The notes under the pieces were generated by a model. It saw only the letters and a list, made by a program, of their open reading frames with translations, was not told the DNA's origin and did not search any database. Of a stretch of DNA of 64,000 bases, positions 1 through 12,300 are shown in pieces. Both the position numbers and the translations under genes were made by a program. The stretch's first letter is position 1. The number at the start of each line of letters is the position of its first letter. This DNA is from Cannabis sativa (lineage: Eukaryota; Streptophyta; Magnoliopsida; Rosales; Cannabaceae): positions 15,084,136 to 15,148,135 of the forward strand of contig NC_083608.1 of NCBI RefSeq assembly GCF_029168945.1, given 5' to 3'.

Positions 1-2423
1 TGATTGATTATGTTCTTGGAGAGACGCCCGGCCTCAGCAGCAAGCTAAAAATAAGGCAAGTATAAGTGAGAATCTCCAAAAAAGAAAACAATAAGGGGAA
101 AAGCAAATTATAAAACACTTACCACGGTGAGGGAGTGGCTGAGATCCTGGATTTGGTAGATGGAGTTCAAGGATGCACAAGCAGCGAACCGCTTAGGTGC
201 ACACCGGGTAAGCTGAGACGCAAACTTGCCAGTCATCTCCGCAGCAAAGGGAGCTAAGGTGGGCCCAAGGAAGCGACCGAACCAGTCCAACAGGAGGTCC
301 AAATTTAGGTCCCACGGGTTCTGGTATTCTGGGTTGTTGATGGTGTTTTGCATCTCAACCCGCAAGACCCTCCTGAGGGCTTCCACCTCAACATACCCCC
401 GGGAGTATTCGTCCATGGCGTAGTTGTGTTTAGCTATCCGGAGCTCCTGTCTCGCCTCATCTCCAGGAACCGGAGTCAGCACAATATTGGGAGGGGCAGT
501 ATGTTCTTCCATGGGAGAGACCCCACCATCGAGACCGTGGGCCGGAGTATCAGCTCTCCGAGGCCGCTTGGGCTCCTCCTGGGCAATCATTTTGCCTTTA
601 CGTTTGCGAATCAGAGCAATTTCTTGCTCTTCTTCACCTTCTTCAGCTTCCTCAGGAAGAGCCCGGAGCCCTCCTGCACCTTCTTCAACTTCCTCAGAAA
701 AGCCCCATTGCTTTTCTTGACCTTCTCCCGGCAGCACCTCCTCGTCATCCACTAAATCAATAGTGTCTGGAGGAGCACTGGAAGAAATCTTTAAAGCGAA
801 GGCCATTGGGGAAGAAGTAAAGGGAGGAGGAGCCTCAGAAGTGTGAACCCCGGCAAGTTCGGCCAAAATGGCGTCCATAGAAGCACCTGCTACAACAAAA
901 GAAAGCAAGTGTTAGAACATCCGTGGGAAACCACCAACACAAGATATGACAAGCAAGCTAGTCCTACCCTGACTCTCTAATTCGGCCCTAGCAAAGTTCC
1001 GAATTTTGATGCTGGCAGCATCATCTCCGAGATAGCTGTCCGAAGGCCGGAACCAGCTGGATGTAATATAAGCTGAAGGGCCTAAAGGAACGGGCTCCGG
1101 AGGACCAGAACCCATCTGGGATCGACCTAGGAAATCTCCTAAGTTGGAAAAATAAAACTCCTTCAAATGGTCTCCCCACCGGGTCGAGGGCATCCTAAAC
1201 CTATAAAGACGTTCGTCGAACCCTACGGGCCTAAGACTGGCATACTCGCCAACAGAAGGGACATAATGAACTGCTAAAGGAGACTTACCACCGGAGCCGG
1301 AAGTACTGGCACCAGGAGCCCCAGTGTTCGGCTCCTGAGCCGAAGGCTGTGGCCTGGAAGCCCTTCTCTCCGCTGAGTCCCCAATGTGAAGGGACTTCCC
1401 GGCGATCGCCTGGCTCCTTCTCTCAACCGGGCTCCCCACGCGAAGTGACCTCCCGGAAGCCGCCTGGGCCTTAGAGTATGCCTTCTCCTGAGCCTTCCGG
1501 TAGAGATACTCCTGGTACTTCTTCTCGGCAGTGGCGATGATCTCATCCCGGAAGGTTTTCTCCGCAACCGGCGCCCTCACGTTGGGACAGATAACCCGGG
1601 AAAGGTTAAAGTCCTCCACAGATTGGTGCGGAAGGATGAGTTTTGCCTTCCTGCAGTTCTCCGTAGTAACCAGGCCCTTGACGTCAAGATCAGCCCGGTC
1701 ATAAGAGGCAAAGACCTGGGCTCTCCGAAGAAAAACCTGAGTAGGTGCAGTCCGTTCATAAGGAGGAATCCTGACCCACTCAATGAGGAGCTCTGGATGG
1801 TCCACTGCCCGGAACCCAGAGGAGAAGAAAAAACGATGGCGATACTCCTTAACATGAGTTTGCCTATTATACGGGACCACCCCTTCATTAGCAGGGTGGG
1901 CCCGGAACCCGTAAAAACCGTCCTTAAGTTTGTCCCCCTTCTTGGGGACGGAAACAAGTTCATAAAAATACAATATTTCTGCCGGGCGGGGAGAGCCCCA
2001 TCCCCGGGCGGAATAAAAAATAAATAAGCCTGAAAGCAGGCGGTATGCTTGGGGAATGAGTTGGTATGGCGCAAGGCCGACAAAAACTAAGAAATTAACA
2101 AAATAATCTTGAAGAGAAAGCATGGCCCCAGCCATCAAATGTGTCTGGCTCCAGGCCCCAAAGCCGCCGTAGTTATGGTTGGGCGTCTCCGCGTCGCGAG
2201 GTGGCCGATGGTAGGTCCCTGATGTGGAAGGCTTGATTCCAGCTACCTCCACGATGTTCTCCAACTGATGGGGACAGGTTAGAGTGGAGTGAAGCTCGGC
2301 CGCCTCCCATCCGGTCGCCCGAGACTTGTACCCCTCCTGGGCAACAGGACCCAGGGAGACCTCCTCGAGGGTAGCCAGGCGCTTACCGCTCTTCTTCGAT
2401 GATTTTGAGCCAGAAGCAGACAT
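1..2423 (-). CDS. antisense gene of Tat element, Transposase_28-like protein, spliced (3' end off window)
   Basis: Exons by consensus splice sites are 968-2423, 123-886 and 1-44 (continuing off the window). The joined frame is open throughout the visible part. The first exon (start MSASGSKSSKK) carries a region like the plant 'putative gypsy type transposon' domain (PF04195-like), about residues 60-290, then a low-complexity linker rich in Ser, Ala and Gln. Exon 2 holds acidic Glu-rich runs and a basic KRKGK patch. It is antisense to its host element. The right copy (58109-60926) has a first exon of identical length (1456 nt) and matching splice sites, which argues for selection on the reading frame or recent amplification. 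The function is not established; a nucleic-acid-binding or regulatory role is only a guess. Confidence 0.75.
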
Positions 2424-2432
2424 TTTTCGATT

Positions 2433-2913
2433 CTGTAAAAAGAGTTAAGATTCCAGCAGTTAGGCCCCATACCAAACCCTAAACCAAGAAAAAGGGAATG
2501 GGGGTCCCCTAACCGCTGGAAAGAGGCCCCCTCCGGACACCTGTCATACAGGAAACCCTAGGAGGATTCCCTGGACAAAAGTCGGGTGCAATAAATTCAC
2601 AGAAGACGGCATTGCACACTAAAGAAAAAGAAAAGGCAGAAAATGGAAAGAAAACAGTCTATCCTATGCCCTAAGCGACCACTATACGACGAACGTATGG
2701 TCTTCTACAAAAAAAAAAAGAAAATAATAAACAACAAATGCGTGACAACAGTAATCCTATCACTAGAGCAGTAAACTCAAATCGATTATATGAAGGATTT
2801 AAACACTTGCATTCCCAGAAACTTCGAATGCAAACCCAGAAAAAAAAAACAAACAGATAAGTAACAGCATGCCATGCATATTAATAATGAAGCAAAGGGT
2901 GCAAAGAACTTAC
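2433..2913 (-). other. 5'UTR intron of the antisense gene (left copy)
   Basis: On the minus strand a GTAAGT donor (after CATT, 2913) and a TTTTTACAG acceptor (2433) bracket a 481-bp stretch that ends 9 nt before the start codon. The same donor and acceptor appear in the right copy (57636-58099). This is prediction from sequence, not from transcripts. Confidence 0.55.
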
Positions 2914-3111
2914 AATGAAGTATTGAAACTGGGGGTCCTGCTGTGAATCGAATGAAGACAAGAAGGACTAACAGTAACAAACGAAGAAGAACTGGAGAGA
3001 ACTGCAAAGTGCTTAAGGGTGTTCTTCTGGGTCTGAGAATTTTTCTCTCTGGGAAATTTGAGCAAAGTTGGCAAGAAATGGGAAGTAACCGAAATGAAGG
3101 AAAGATGGTGG

Positions 3112-3119
3112 CTTTTATA
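3112..3119 (-). promoter_or_regulatory. TATA box for the antisense gene (left copy)
   Basis: TATAAAAG on the minus strand, about 200 bp upstream of the predicted 5'UTR intron donor and outside the LTR. It is conserved at the equivalent place in the right copy (57433-57440), so the antisense gene seems to have its own promoter. Confidence 0.5.
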
Positions 3120-3440
3120 GGCAAAGCTGCATGCGGAACAGGCGTCATCACCTACCAATTGAATGGTGGGGGAATTGCACGATTCGAATTCTCAAAAATC
3201 AACGAACAAGATTGATTTGCAATTAAGGCGGTGGAAACGTTTAAGTATCCGTCTGACACCATTAATGCGCCGTATCAATCAATGGGCGTGAAACGAATCG
3301 ACCTCTGCAAAAAGTGAATCGCTGCATTAAAGGCCATCATTGAATACACCCTCACGCGCTCAAAGCTCGTGTCAGGAAACCGAGGAGTCAACCGGAAGCA
3401 CTTGAACAAGCCTTGTCTTATTTTTTCAAATAAGCAAGGC

Positions 3441-3452
3441 TTGGGGGGTAAA
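3441..3452 (+). other. polypurine tract of left Tat element
   Basis: A G-run followed by TAAA (TTGGGGGGTAAA) abuts the TGTTG start of the LTR, as expected for the plus-strand primer of a Ty3/gypsy element. The reverse complement of a close variant borders the right LTR at 57101. Confidence 0.75.
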
Positions 3453-4240
3453 TGTTGCCCCTGATTTTTCCCAATATACGTGGACCAACCGAATAAGGAC
3501 GCGTAGATCAAGCAATGTACAATCCAAAATATTTGCTAAGTCTTTATGCTATAAGGTAGCTTCCAGGACGTAGCTCCCGGAGAAAGCATACGGAACCCCA
3601 TATGCTCCCGGAAGCTCGAAGTAGCGTTAAGGCATCTCCGGGACGTGTCAGGTTTCTCCTGAGCAATCAAGTCGCATTTAATGCCGCATGGGAGGAAGCG
3701 TGTTGGGACTGCTACACGCAATAAAGTCTGACGGCACAACCTCCAACCAGCAGCTACAAAGTAATGATCATTTAAGTCTAGCGACGGCTACACTGTGAAG
3801 AGTCACATCAGTCAAAAGACAATAAGGACATTCCGCATAAAAACCCTACAACACCTAGGGATTTGACCATGCATTACCCATGGTATATTCATTGGGAATG
3901 CCCAACTTTATGGATACTTACAGATACACTTGTAAGGATAATTCTGGGGATCACCCCACCAAAAATACTATAAATACCCCCTCAAAGCTCATTAAATGGG
4001 ATCGAGAATCTTGGGCTGCATATGAGCAAGTAGAGTAAATACTCACCAAGAACATTCTCTGTATTTATAAGAGTAAAACACTCCCCAAATACATTCTCTG
4101 TATTAAAGACATCCATAAATAACAGAGACTCGTGGACTAAGGCTCATTAACGCCCCAACCACGTAAAAATCCTTCTCTAAATTTCTTACAGCTCTTTAAC
4201 TTTATAATATTTTATTAGTTGCCGAAAACCTCGGTCAACA
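3453..4240 (+). repeat. 3' LTR of left Tat element
   Basis: A 788-bp LTR with TGTTG...CAACA termini. TATAAATA at 3971 marks the core promoter and the R-U5 part runs to 4240. A highly similar copy is inverted at 56312-57100 (789 bp). The matching 5' LTR is outside the window, so insertion age cannot be read here. Confidence 0.88.
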
Positions 4241-5056
4241 ATTTTCATTCATAAAATCGATCTAAAATATTATATGAATATAGTAATAAATAGAGGATTC
4301 GAAATAAATATTGAAAATGAAAACGAAAAAATTACAGACCGAAAAGTAAAACCTTCATGTATATATATACTCGTATACAATGTATATACAACATAAAATC
4401 ATCATTAATGTATGGAAGATAGTATTACATACAATTTTATGCAATAAAAATATGAAAGCATTGAGTATTATATATAAACACATATACATGAAAATTATAT
4501 GTATATACAGAGTATATGAATATAAATATAAATGTGTATATATATATGAACATATAAATTATGAAATATGAATATAAAAGTATATATATAAATATGAATA
4601 TATATATATATACCTAAATGAAAAAAAATGTATATATATAAAAACAAAAATCAATACGTATATATATATACTTGCATATATACATTAAACCATATAAAAT
4701 ATTATAAAAATATATAATAGAATATGATAATTAATTATATGGAAAGAAATCAATGAATAAATGAATATAATATGAAAGTGTATATCCAAAAATATATATA
4801 TTATACGGTATAAATGAATGTATATAATATATATATATATATGAACGTAAATATGAAGATGAATATATATATGTATATATAAAAAAATAAATTGAGTATG
4901 AATATATATATAATCGGGATTATATAATATAAAAGTATATATATATATATAAAATATATATAATTTATATTATAAATGTAGAACCCCGTAAATGTATATA
5001 TATATATATATATATATGAAACTTAAAAAAAAAATCAAGGCAGAGATATATAATCC
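4241..5056 (-). repeat. TA/TATA-rich simple-sequence tract, probable leader of a Copia-type element
   Basis: From about 4340 to 5030 the DNA is dominated by (TA)n and ATATATGAATA-like runs without a credible ORF. It lies directly downstream, on the minus strand, of a primer-binding site (5057-5068) and LTR. It may therefore be the untranslated leader of that element, cut off on the left by the Tat insertion ending at 4240. That assignment is inference; the microsatellite character is seen directly. Confidence 0.5.
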
Positions 5057-5068
5057 GCTCTGATACCA
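5057..5068 (-). other. primer-binding site (initiator tRNA-Met type)
   Basis: On the minus strand the sequence reads TGGTATCAGAGC, the standard plant retrotransposon PBS complementary to initiator tRNA-Met. It lies 2 nt after an LTR-like end (...CATCTAACA, at 5071). This fixes the element orientation as minus. Confidence 0.75.
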
Positions 5069-5254
5069 ACTGTTAGATGTTTATATGTATAAACTGAAAT
5101 ATATGAATGTGTATATAAAATGTGGAATAAACAAATATATACACTATATAACTTAAGGATCGAAATACCTCCCGCCATTGAATCTTTGAGCTTTAGTCCC
5201 ACATAAGCTTGATCTGCAAAAGAAACCAATTGAGGTGGGTAATCGGGCTTCCTC

Positions 5255-8120
5255 TGTGACGCCCCGATATTTTGCCTTATTTTACAAAACATACTATTTT
5301 CATGCATAATTTAAAAAGATGGAAAAAAAAAATTTAAATGCAACAGTGGATTTTAAAAATCAAAATGCAACAGAGAAGGATCCTTCATTTGTAAAACAAG
5401 ATACAGTAAGTAAATAATTTTAAATAATGCATTTCCACTGTGTTAGATTTATCAACTTCTTAAAATAAAACTAAGGCACCACCGGCGTTCTAGATCGTTT
5501 GCCCGTCCGTAGCCGCTCACTGTATACGTACCAGAACTGACCCTGCTCACTATACATACTTTCCTGTCTAATACCTGTAGGGGGAAAGTAAGGGGGGTGA
5601 GCTAAAAGCTCAGTAAGGAAATGCTTATCATACAATACCATATAATATCACACATACTATTAATATATTTATTAAGTTTTAGCAATATCATACATCTTAT
5701 TTTATAACCAAATCCAAATAACTGTATACATAGAAACCTTTATCATATAGGTCCATAATAATTGTATCACACCATACATATATACAGAGATCATAACTCC
5801 AGTATCATATTCATAACATAATCATATCAATACTATAAATAATAATGTAATTACCATAACATTAACATATCATAGCCATTACTTACATAACCCGGGCCTA
5901 GTCTGGCCCTACAATATCCTGGGCCTAATCTGCCCATATAATAACCTGGGCCTATGCAGCCCTACCATTGTTATAGGATAGGGTATCTCTATTTCAATAG
6001 TATTATCACTGTATCATACCCACCATAACAATCTCATACACGACTCAGTAAAATGCAGGGTAGGGTATCTCTACATTCAACGGCCTTATCCCGTATCATA
6101 CCCCACCATGGTCCCCCACTTTACCTGAGATGTTAGCATACAACATACAACATGCAACATACAAATACATCATATAACATACAACCTGAAACATACAAAT
6201 ACAACATACAACATATACAAGTCATACAACCATAATCTATGTATCAATTCACAAACTCATATTGTGTCCATACCACACATTCTCAGTACCATATACATAT
6301 TCATAATAACAAATCATAAATCATATTTCAATACATAAAGAATATAAATTTATGCAGATAAACACATACAAAACTATCTAATTTCCTTACCTCAAATCCT
6401 GCTGCTTAAGACTTGTTATCTCGTCACTACTACCTATAACAACACATGGGTCAAGGCCCTAACATTAAAATTCGCACTCTCACAGTACATCAGAAAGAAC
6501 ACTATTTTTGACCATAACTACACGAATTTGGTGAAAGTTTCCTTCATACAAATTATAGGAAATTCAATTATCTTTTCAACGATATATAGATCATTAAAAA
6601 TGGATTAAAAATGAGGGAGTTATGATAGTTTTACTGAAACTATTTCTGAGAAGGAATATGGAGTAACGAATCACAAGAGATATCAGAAATACAAAATTTT
6701 GATACTGAAATATTCCAAATCAGAGAATACTCTCTTCATAAAAGTTTTAGAAAATCGAATTTCTTTTCTAATGACACTAAAATCTTTAAAATCAGAGTTA
6801 TAACGTAAGAGATATAGATATTATACCAAAACAGTTTTTTTAGAAATCCTGAAATAAATGGATTTCGAACCATAGCAATAAAACAATAATTTTGACTTAA
6901 AATAGTCAATAATTGGTGAATGGTTTCTTCATAAAACATTTAGAACATTGAATTATCTTTTCAACGGTACCAAGATCGCTAGAATCAGATCAATATTCAG
7001 AGAGATATTCAGATTTTACTGAGACAACTTATATAGAAAATATGAAAAACGATTTACAACAAACAGCGTAGAAATACTAATTTTTGACATAGATAAATTT
7101 CGATTCAGTAAAACCTTTCTTCATAAGAATTATGGGAAATTAAATAAGCTTTCTATAGACACTAAGATTGTGAGAATCGGATGAGTATTTAAAGAGATGT
7201 GACAGTTTTACTAAGACATGTTTCATTCTGAGAAATAAGAAAAGAGACCTACGAATATTCTCCTATTGTGATCAATAAATAAGTAAATGTAGAGTTTCTT
7301 ACCTCAAATACATCAAGCTGCTTGGATCGATAGACATAAGATGATGGTGATCAAAGATGAGAGTGAAGAGAGGTATAGATTTGGCTAAGGATGTAATGGA
7401 AAGATGACTTGAAAATTTTAGGGTTAGTCTTGCTCAGAGATGGGTGGGAAGAATAGAACGATATAATTTTAGGGTTGAAGGAAACCTATACTATCTGACT
7501 CTTATTAGGTTTAGTTTTATGAATAATAATAATATTAACATAATAACAGTAATAATATGATAAATTATTAAATAGACAAATATCTAACTTTTAAATTTAA
7601 ATTGTAAGCTCTCAATCTCGTAACTTTAGGGCTTAATTTTGACCTAAAAAAATTACGAATTATGATATAGCTATTTTTTTTAAAATTTATAGATCTTTGA
7701 ATTATCTTTCTAACGCCACTGGAATCACCTCAATCGGAGTTATAAAACTCTAGATATGGTCGTTTTAGTAAAACAGTTTCTAAACTTGTGAATTTCTCTA
7801 AACTTACGAATTTTCTAACATTAATTAAATAATAATATTATTTAATACCACTTATACAATTATTTAAATCAAATAAATACATTATATAGAAAATCTAATG
7901 GACTTTCATATCGGGCTTTAATTAAACGATTATCTACTTATAAAAATATCATAATATTTTACTTTCATAGTTAATACAACTTTAACTCTCTTTAGAAAAT
8001 TGGTACAACTACTCTAAGCAATAATCTCTACTCGCTAACAACACAAATAAATGAGATAATTATCCTCGCACTATTAATATCTCAAGAAAAATTAAATATT
8101 ATTTTAATTTGGATATTACA
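5255..8120 (-). mobile_element. solo LTR of a large gypsy (Tekay/Del-like) element, TSD TCCTC
   Basis: The 2866-bp block starts TGTGACGCCCCG and ends ATATTACA. It is flanked on both sides by TCCTC (5250-5254 and 8121-8125), a perfect 5-bp target-site duplication, with no internal coding region, so it is a solo LTR left by LTR-LTR recombination. Near its left end it has the motif of GC-rich sequence, AGGGGGGTGAGCTAAAAGCTCAGTAAG, that resembles on the opposite strand the ...TTACTGAG... segment in the LTRs at 43592 and 50800; the minus orientation comes from that likeness. Diverged repeats of about 180-200 bp occupy 6520-7250 and recur near 7680. Confidence 0.82.
6520..7800. repeat. diverged repeats inside the solo LTR
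   Basis: Variants of the same stretch (TTCNTCATANAAATTATAGGAAAT..., TCTTTTCAACG, AGATCNNTNAAATC, GAGNTATGATAGTTTTACTGA) recur near 6530, 6730, 6920, 7110 and 7690. Spacing is about 180-200 bp for the first four. They are strongly diverged and not coding. Confidence 0.5.
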
Positions 8121-8527
8121 TCCTCGCTATCTCAACTCTCTTTATATGGAATATGTTGTTATGAACAGAATGAGTGAGGAGCTCGGGGATCGAGACCCTA
8201 TATTTATACGTGAGATACTCCATCAGTATCTGCGCCACATTAATTGTCAGAATATTTTGACAATTAACTCAGGAAATCAAATCAAGTAATAAATATTTAA
8301 ATCTGACCATATATAGAATATTACGTAATTGATTTTGTCCAGATTCAATGAATATAAAATATTCATTTATCAGAAAATTAATTCTTTATTTTATTTCCTT
8401 AAATAGAAATTTATTTCATTAAATAGAAATATATTTCCCAAAATAAAATGTTCTTACACTCGATGCATATAAACTCTTATTGATGGTTTGAGTTGTGAGT
8501 TTAGAGAATTTAAGTCAAGGTGGAAAT

Positions 8528-8971
8528 TGTTGGAGTTTGAGTCAAATTAATTTATTTATCTACATTTGCTAAGTTGCAATTTATTTTTGGATAATTATTA
8601 ATTGTGAGAAAATGAGTCTTGGTAGCCAAGTTTTGAAGAGTCTTCTTAAAAAAGTTTTAGAATGTCTTGGTCCCCAATATGTCTTGGTATCCAAGTTTAT
8701 TTTTCCTATAAATATGTGTTTTGTGTTTGAGAGTACTGTTGTGTGTAAGAAGAAGAGCAAGTTGTGAAAAGAGAAGTGAATGTGAAAAATGAGTAAGAAG
8801 CAAATAGTGTATTGAGATTTATAGAGAGAGATTGAGATAGTGAATGTGTAATTTTGAGTTAAAAGTGAAACATATCTCTCCTTGTGGGTTTCGTAATTTT
8901 ACCAAATCGAATTACTTTGCTTCATTTCTTTATTATTTTGTTGCGTTGGAAGTTTATTATTTTTCCCAATA
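8528..8971 (+). repeat. Copia-type LTR with polypurine tract, remnant
   Basis: AAGTCAAGGTGGAAAT followed by TGTTGGAG is the classic plant Copia polypurine tract and LTR start. A TATAAATA box lies at about 8705. The right end is set near CCCAAT at 8971 and is uncertain. Only about 70 bp of internal sequence precede the tract, so the rest has been lost, perhaps where the neighbouring Copia LTR inserted. Confidence 0.55.
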
Positions 8972-9145
8972 AGAAAGTTCATTTTTCCCAAAATAAATAC
9001 AATACAATATGATATAATACAACATGGCGTACCAAACGATTCCTATTAGAGTTTGTGTTGATAAAATAATTGGACAAAAATTATAATTTTATTAATATTA
9101 GACAAACTTAAAACTTTAGATAATAAATATTTATTTATTTATTTT

Positions 9146-9543
9146 AGCTAATTAGGATTTTTGCCCCTGAACTTTGACATGTACCAAATCATGCCCCCTG
9201 AACTTTTAAGGTCATTGAAAATGGCCCCTGAACTATTGAGATTGTTAGATTTAATGACTTTTTTCTAATTTTAGTAAAAAAAAGTCTAACATGGATGAAA
9301 GTTCAGGGGACATAATTTAGTGCATGTCAAAGTTCGAAGGGCATGATTTGGTAGATATCAAAGTCTGGGGAACATGGTTTAGTACATAAAAAATCATTGA
9401 AATAGTAAAATTAAATAAAATTAGACAAAAGTCCTTAAGTCCAACAATCTCAATAGTTCAGGGGGCATTTTCAATGGCCTTAAAAGTTCAGGGACATGAT
9501 TTAGTACATGTCAAAGTTCAGGGGACAAAAATCCTAATTAGCC
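9146..9543. mobile_element. palindromic Mutator-like MITE
   Basis: The element is 398 bp and nearly a perfect inverted repeat. Both ends read (A/G)GCTAATTAGGATTTTTG inward, followed by a repeated 'CCCCTGAACTTT' phrase for about 120 bp in each arm. TTTATTTT flanks it on both sides (9138-9145 and 9544-9551), an 8-bp target duplication; a ninth base would not match. It has no coding capacity. Long terminal inverted repeats and the 8-9-bp duplication suggest a MULE-derived MITE. Confidence 0.75.
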
Positions 9544-9551
9544 TTTATTTT

Positions 9552-11574
9552 ATTTATTATTATGTTATATATATATATTTATACATATAAAGTCGCTTTC
9601 CTTAAAGAAATATTAAATAATAGAAATAGAAGAGAAATGAGCTAATCCAAAAATTGTGGTATATGGGGAAGCGTTTTCTTTAAATTGAAAGTGAATGGTG
9701 TCGACAATTTTGTTGGGAGTACCAACTTTCTTTTTCTTTGCATTGAACACTATTTAATAAATTATAGTACGTAGTAGAGTAGAAGTAGTAGTAGTAGTAA
9801 CTAGTAGGCTCATAATAATTGAATTAAATTGCTATGTTTTGTGCCCAAAATCTTGGTATGAAATATCATATATATTACTTACTACCACCCAACCAAGACC
9901 TACCCATTCTCTCTCATAAGTCATAACCTTATTATAATCTTATTAATCACAACACTTCTCTGACTTTCATAGCTGTTTTTCAATTTTAGTTCACATATTT
10001 TCTTTCTGAAGTAGGATTAATAACAAAATTAACATTCTATTATTTAGCACCATAAGTTAACATTTTATATTTTATGAATAGTTAGTAATATTCTAAAATA
10101 GCGTTATTAAATTAAAATGTATAAGATCTAATACTTAATTTTAATAATTTAAGCATTCTCTAATTAATTACACTCTTCACAACAAGCCAAGCCCCACTGT
10201 CACATAATGAGCTACACCAACAAATAACACCAATTTATTGTTTCTTTTCTCCTATAATTTTACAAATTCTTAGGACTATTTTCACTCCTATTTTTAGTTT
10301 ATTTGCCCACAAATTAATTACTCTAAATTTACATTACCTATTTTTGTAGGGTCGGTCGATTGTGTGCATGCATGAAATTTTCTAATACAATAACTCTCCT
10401 TTTATTATTGAGAAATGTTAAAAGGTGGTGTTTAGCACATTTTTATGTGTCAATATTATTAATTTATCGTTAGCCAATCGCAAAATAAAATGTCTAGTAC
10501 TAAGCACCAGGTGCCCAATAGTAATATTCATTGTTACTATTTAAAATTTTATTGCATTTTGTATAACAAATCACAAATTCATTTTTTAAAAAATAAAACC
10601 ATAGAAAGATACAATAAATTTTTTTATTAGTTTTTTTTTTTTTGTCTTGGTTTCATATTTTATTTTTTAAAATTCTAATTAATTTATTATACAATATAAT
10701 ATAGGAACCGACTACATCAACTTATTAGATTTTATGATTTGGTAGTTGGTTGTAATGTGGTTAAAAGAAAGATGTGACAAACAAAAACTAACTCACTTTA
10801 ATTACTATTCTATTTATAAAGATATTTGTATGCTTTCTAATTTGATGTACTAATTTGAAAGGACTTAAGAATTTGCGTCAATAATAAAAGTAATAAACTA
10901 ATGACACCAAGACATTGTCTCTTCTACCCCATGTGGTAGATAGTAAGTCCATCTATACTTATTAGCATTAGCCAAAGAACCATCTTTATTGTTATATGTA
11001 AAAATATTACTATATTTAACACAAAAATAATTTTATAATATATTTACATTCTGCTATATAATTGTAAAACTTATCATTATTTAGAACATTAAAAATAATA
11101 TAAATTGTCTATCATTTAATATTATAATTAAATATACTAATAAAATAATAAATAAAAAAATAGTATATACATGGTGATACAAAATTTATATCATAATAAA
11201 TAATTCAAATGTGATATATTAAAAAAAAAAAATTAATTTGGCACAATATTTACTATGGTCCAAATTTAGTATAATATTCTGTTATGCTCCAAATTTACAC
11301 CACCTTTTGACACACTATTAAAATACATCTTTTGCTAATTAAGTGAATTATATTTTAATTTTGCATGATTTATTTACATTTATATTAAATTAAGATGCTC
11401 TAATAATACATGTACTTCAAATAACTCAAAAATTATTTATATTATATCAATTATTCATTATTATCATGTTTTATAAAGAATTACAATTAATTATTATATA
11501 TGCATTCGAAATATGTACTTATTTACCAAATTTTTTAGAAACTATTTAAAGAAATGATTAGAAACTAAACAAAG
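9552..11574. other. AT-rich intergenic stretch
   Basis: No gene or complete element is recognised. It holds A/T homopolymers, short microsatellites (a GTA run near 9786) and a possible small degraded MITE around 10410-10520. Confidence 0.5.
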
Positions 11575-12300
11575 ATTAAAAGAAACAAACAAAAGGTTTT
11601 TACATGGTTGGGTGGTTAGGGTGTTAATGAACTAATCCACAAATTCATATTATTGAACTTACAACAATAGCTTTTACATTTACAATATTTCTTAGAGTAT
11701 TTTCTATTGTAAAACTTAATGTCTGAAACTCTTTACATGGTGAGGGTGATGTCTTATTTATAGGTAGCCATGCATCTTGGGCGAGATTAATCTAGACCCA
11801 ATTAAGGGTTTTAGATGCAAAATAGCTCATCCATAGGGTAAATATATGAACTCATATTGATAAATATCAACTTGGGAGCATTGGCCTAGTAAGTGAGGTC
11901 CAATCTCTCACAAGCAACAAGTCGATATTGTTCATTATATTATTAATGTTGATAGGTCATGTTTGAGCCGTCGTTTGCATCCTAGGAAAAATGTGTGTCA
12001 AGTGTAATGGCTAGTTGGCTACTACAATCCCAATAGAGATTGTACCTTTTACCATGCACGTTTCTACAGTAGGATGACAAACTCCAAAAATTTGTGAGAT
12101 CGTGTCAGAGATGTGGCACGTAGATAATTTTGGATGACCCCTTGTATTTCAAGGGATCGTGGGTAGCTTATATCCAAGAGGTTGAGATCTTTTTGGATCA
12201 TTAAGACCTTTCGGGAGGGAGGTCGCTTCAGCGACACATAGTTTGTATGTTATTTGTTGTTGCACTCATTCAGAGGGATAAATGTCTTAGTTATCCGAAC
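11575..12300 (-). repeat. degenerate LTR remnant related to the Tat LTRs
   Basis: The phrase TTTTTACATGGTTGGGTGG...GTTAATGAACTAATCCAC near 11598 resembles TTTTTACGTGGTTGGGGCGTTAATGAGCCTTAGTCCAC in the right Tat LTR (56384 on). A minus-strand TATAAATA (about 11754-11763) is placed as in that LTR. Termini and duplication are not identifiable, so this is an old relic. Confidence 0.45.

Larger units (their letters stand above)
1..4240 (+). mobile_element. 3' part of a Tat-type Ty3/gypsy retrotransposon (left copy)
   Basis: Only the 3' portion lies in the window. In element sense (+) it holds an antisense gene (1-2423, minus), an untranslated stretch, a G-rich polypurine tract and a 3' LTR ending at 4240. 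Orientation follows from the polypurine tract directly left of the LTR and from a TATAAATA box at 3971 followed by about 270 bp to the LTR end. The arrangement is repeated in inverse orientation at 56312-64000, where pol is visible on the strand opposite the antisense gene. Extra ORFs antisense to pol, placed between pol and the 3' LTR, are known from the Tat/Ogre lineage. The 5' end and target duplication are outside the window. Confidence 0.85.
5071..8458 (-). repeat. Copia-type 5' LTR, split by a solo LTR insertion
   Basis: Two pieces, 5071-5254 and 8121 to about 8458, form one LTR of about 520 bp once the intervening solo LTR is removed. The minus-strand end ...TCTAACA adjoins the PBS at 5057-5068. 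A minus-strand TATA-like box lies at 8201-8208, in the right place for transcription toward the PBS. The outer boundary (TGTAAGAAC on minus, 8458) is chosen only from a TG terminus and is uncertain. The Copia assignment rests on LTR size and PBS style; no coding region survives here. Confidence 0.55.

Noticed and set aside
3536..3739. Minus-strand frame repeated at 56813-57016
   Set aside because: Inside the Tat LTRs; conserved only as part of the LTR.
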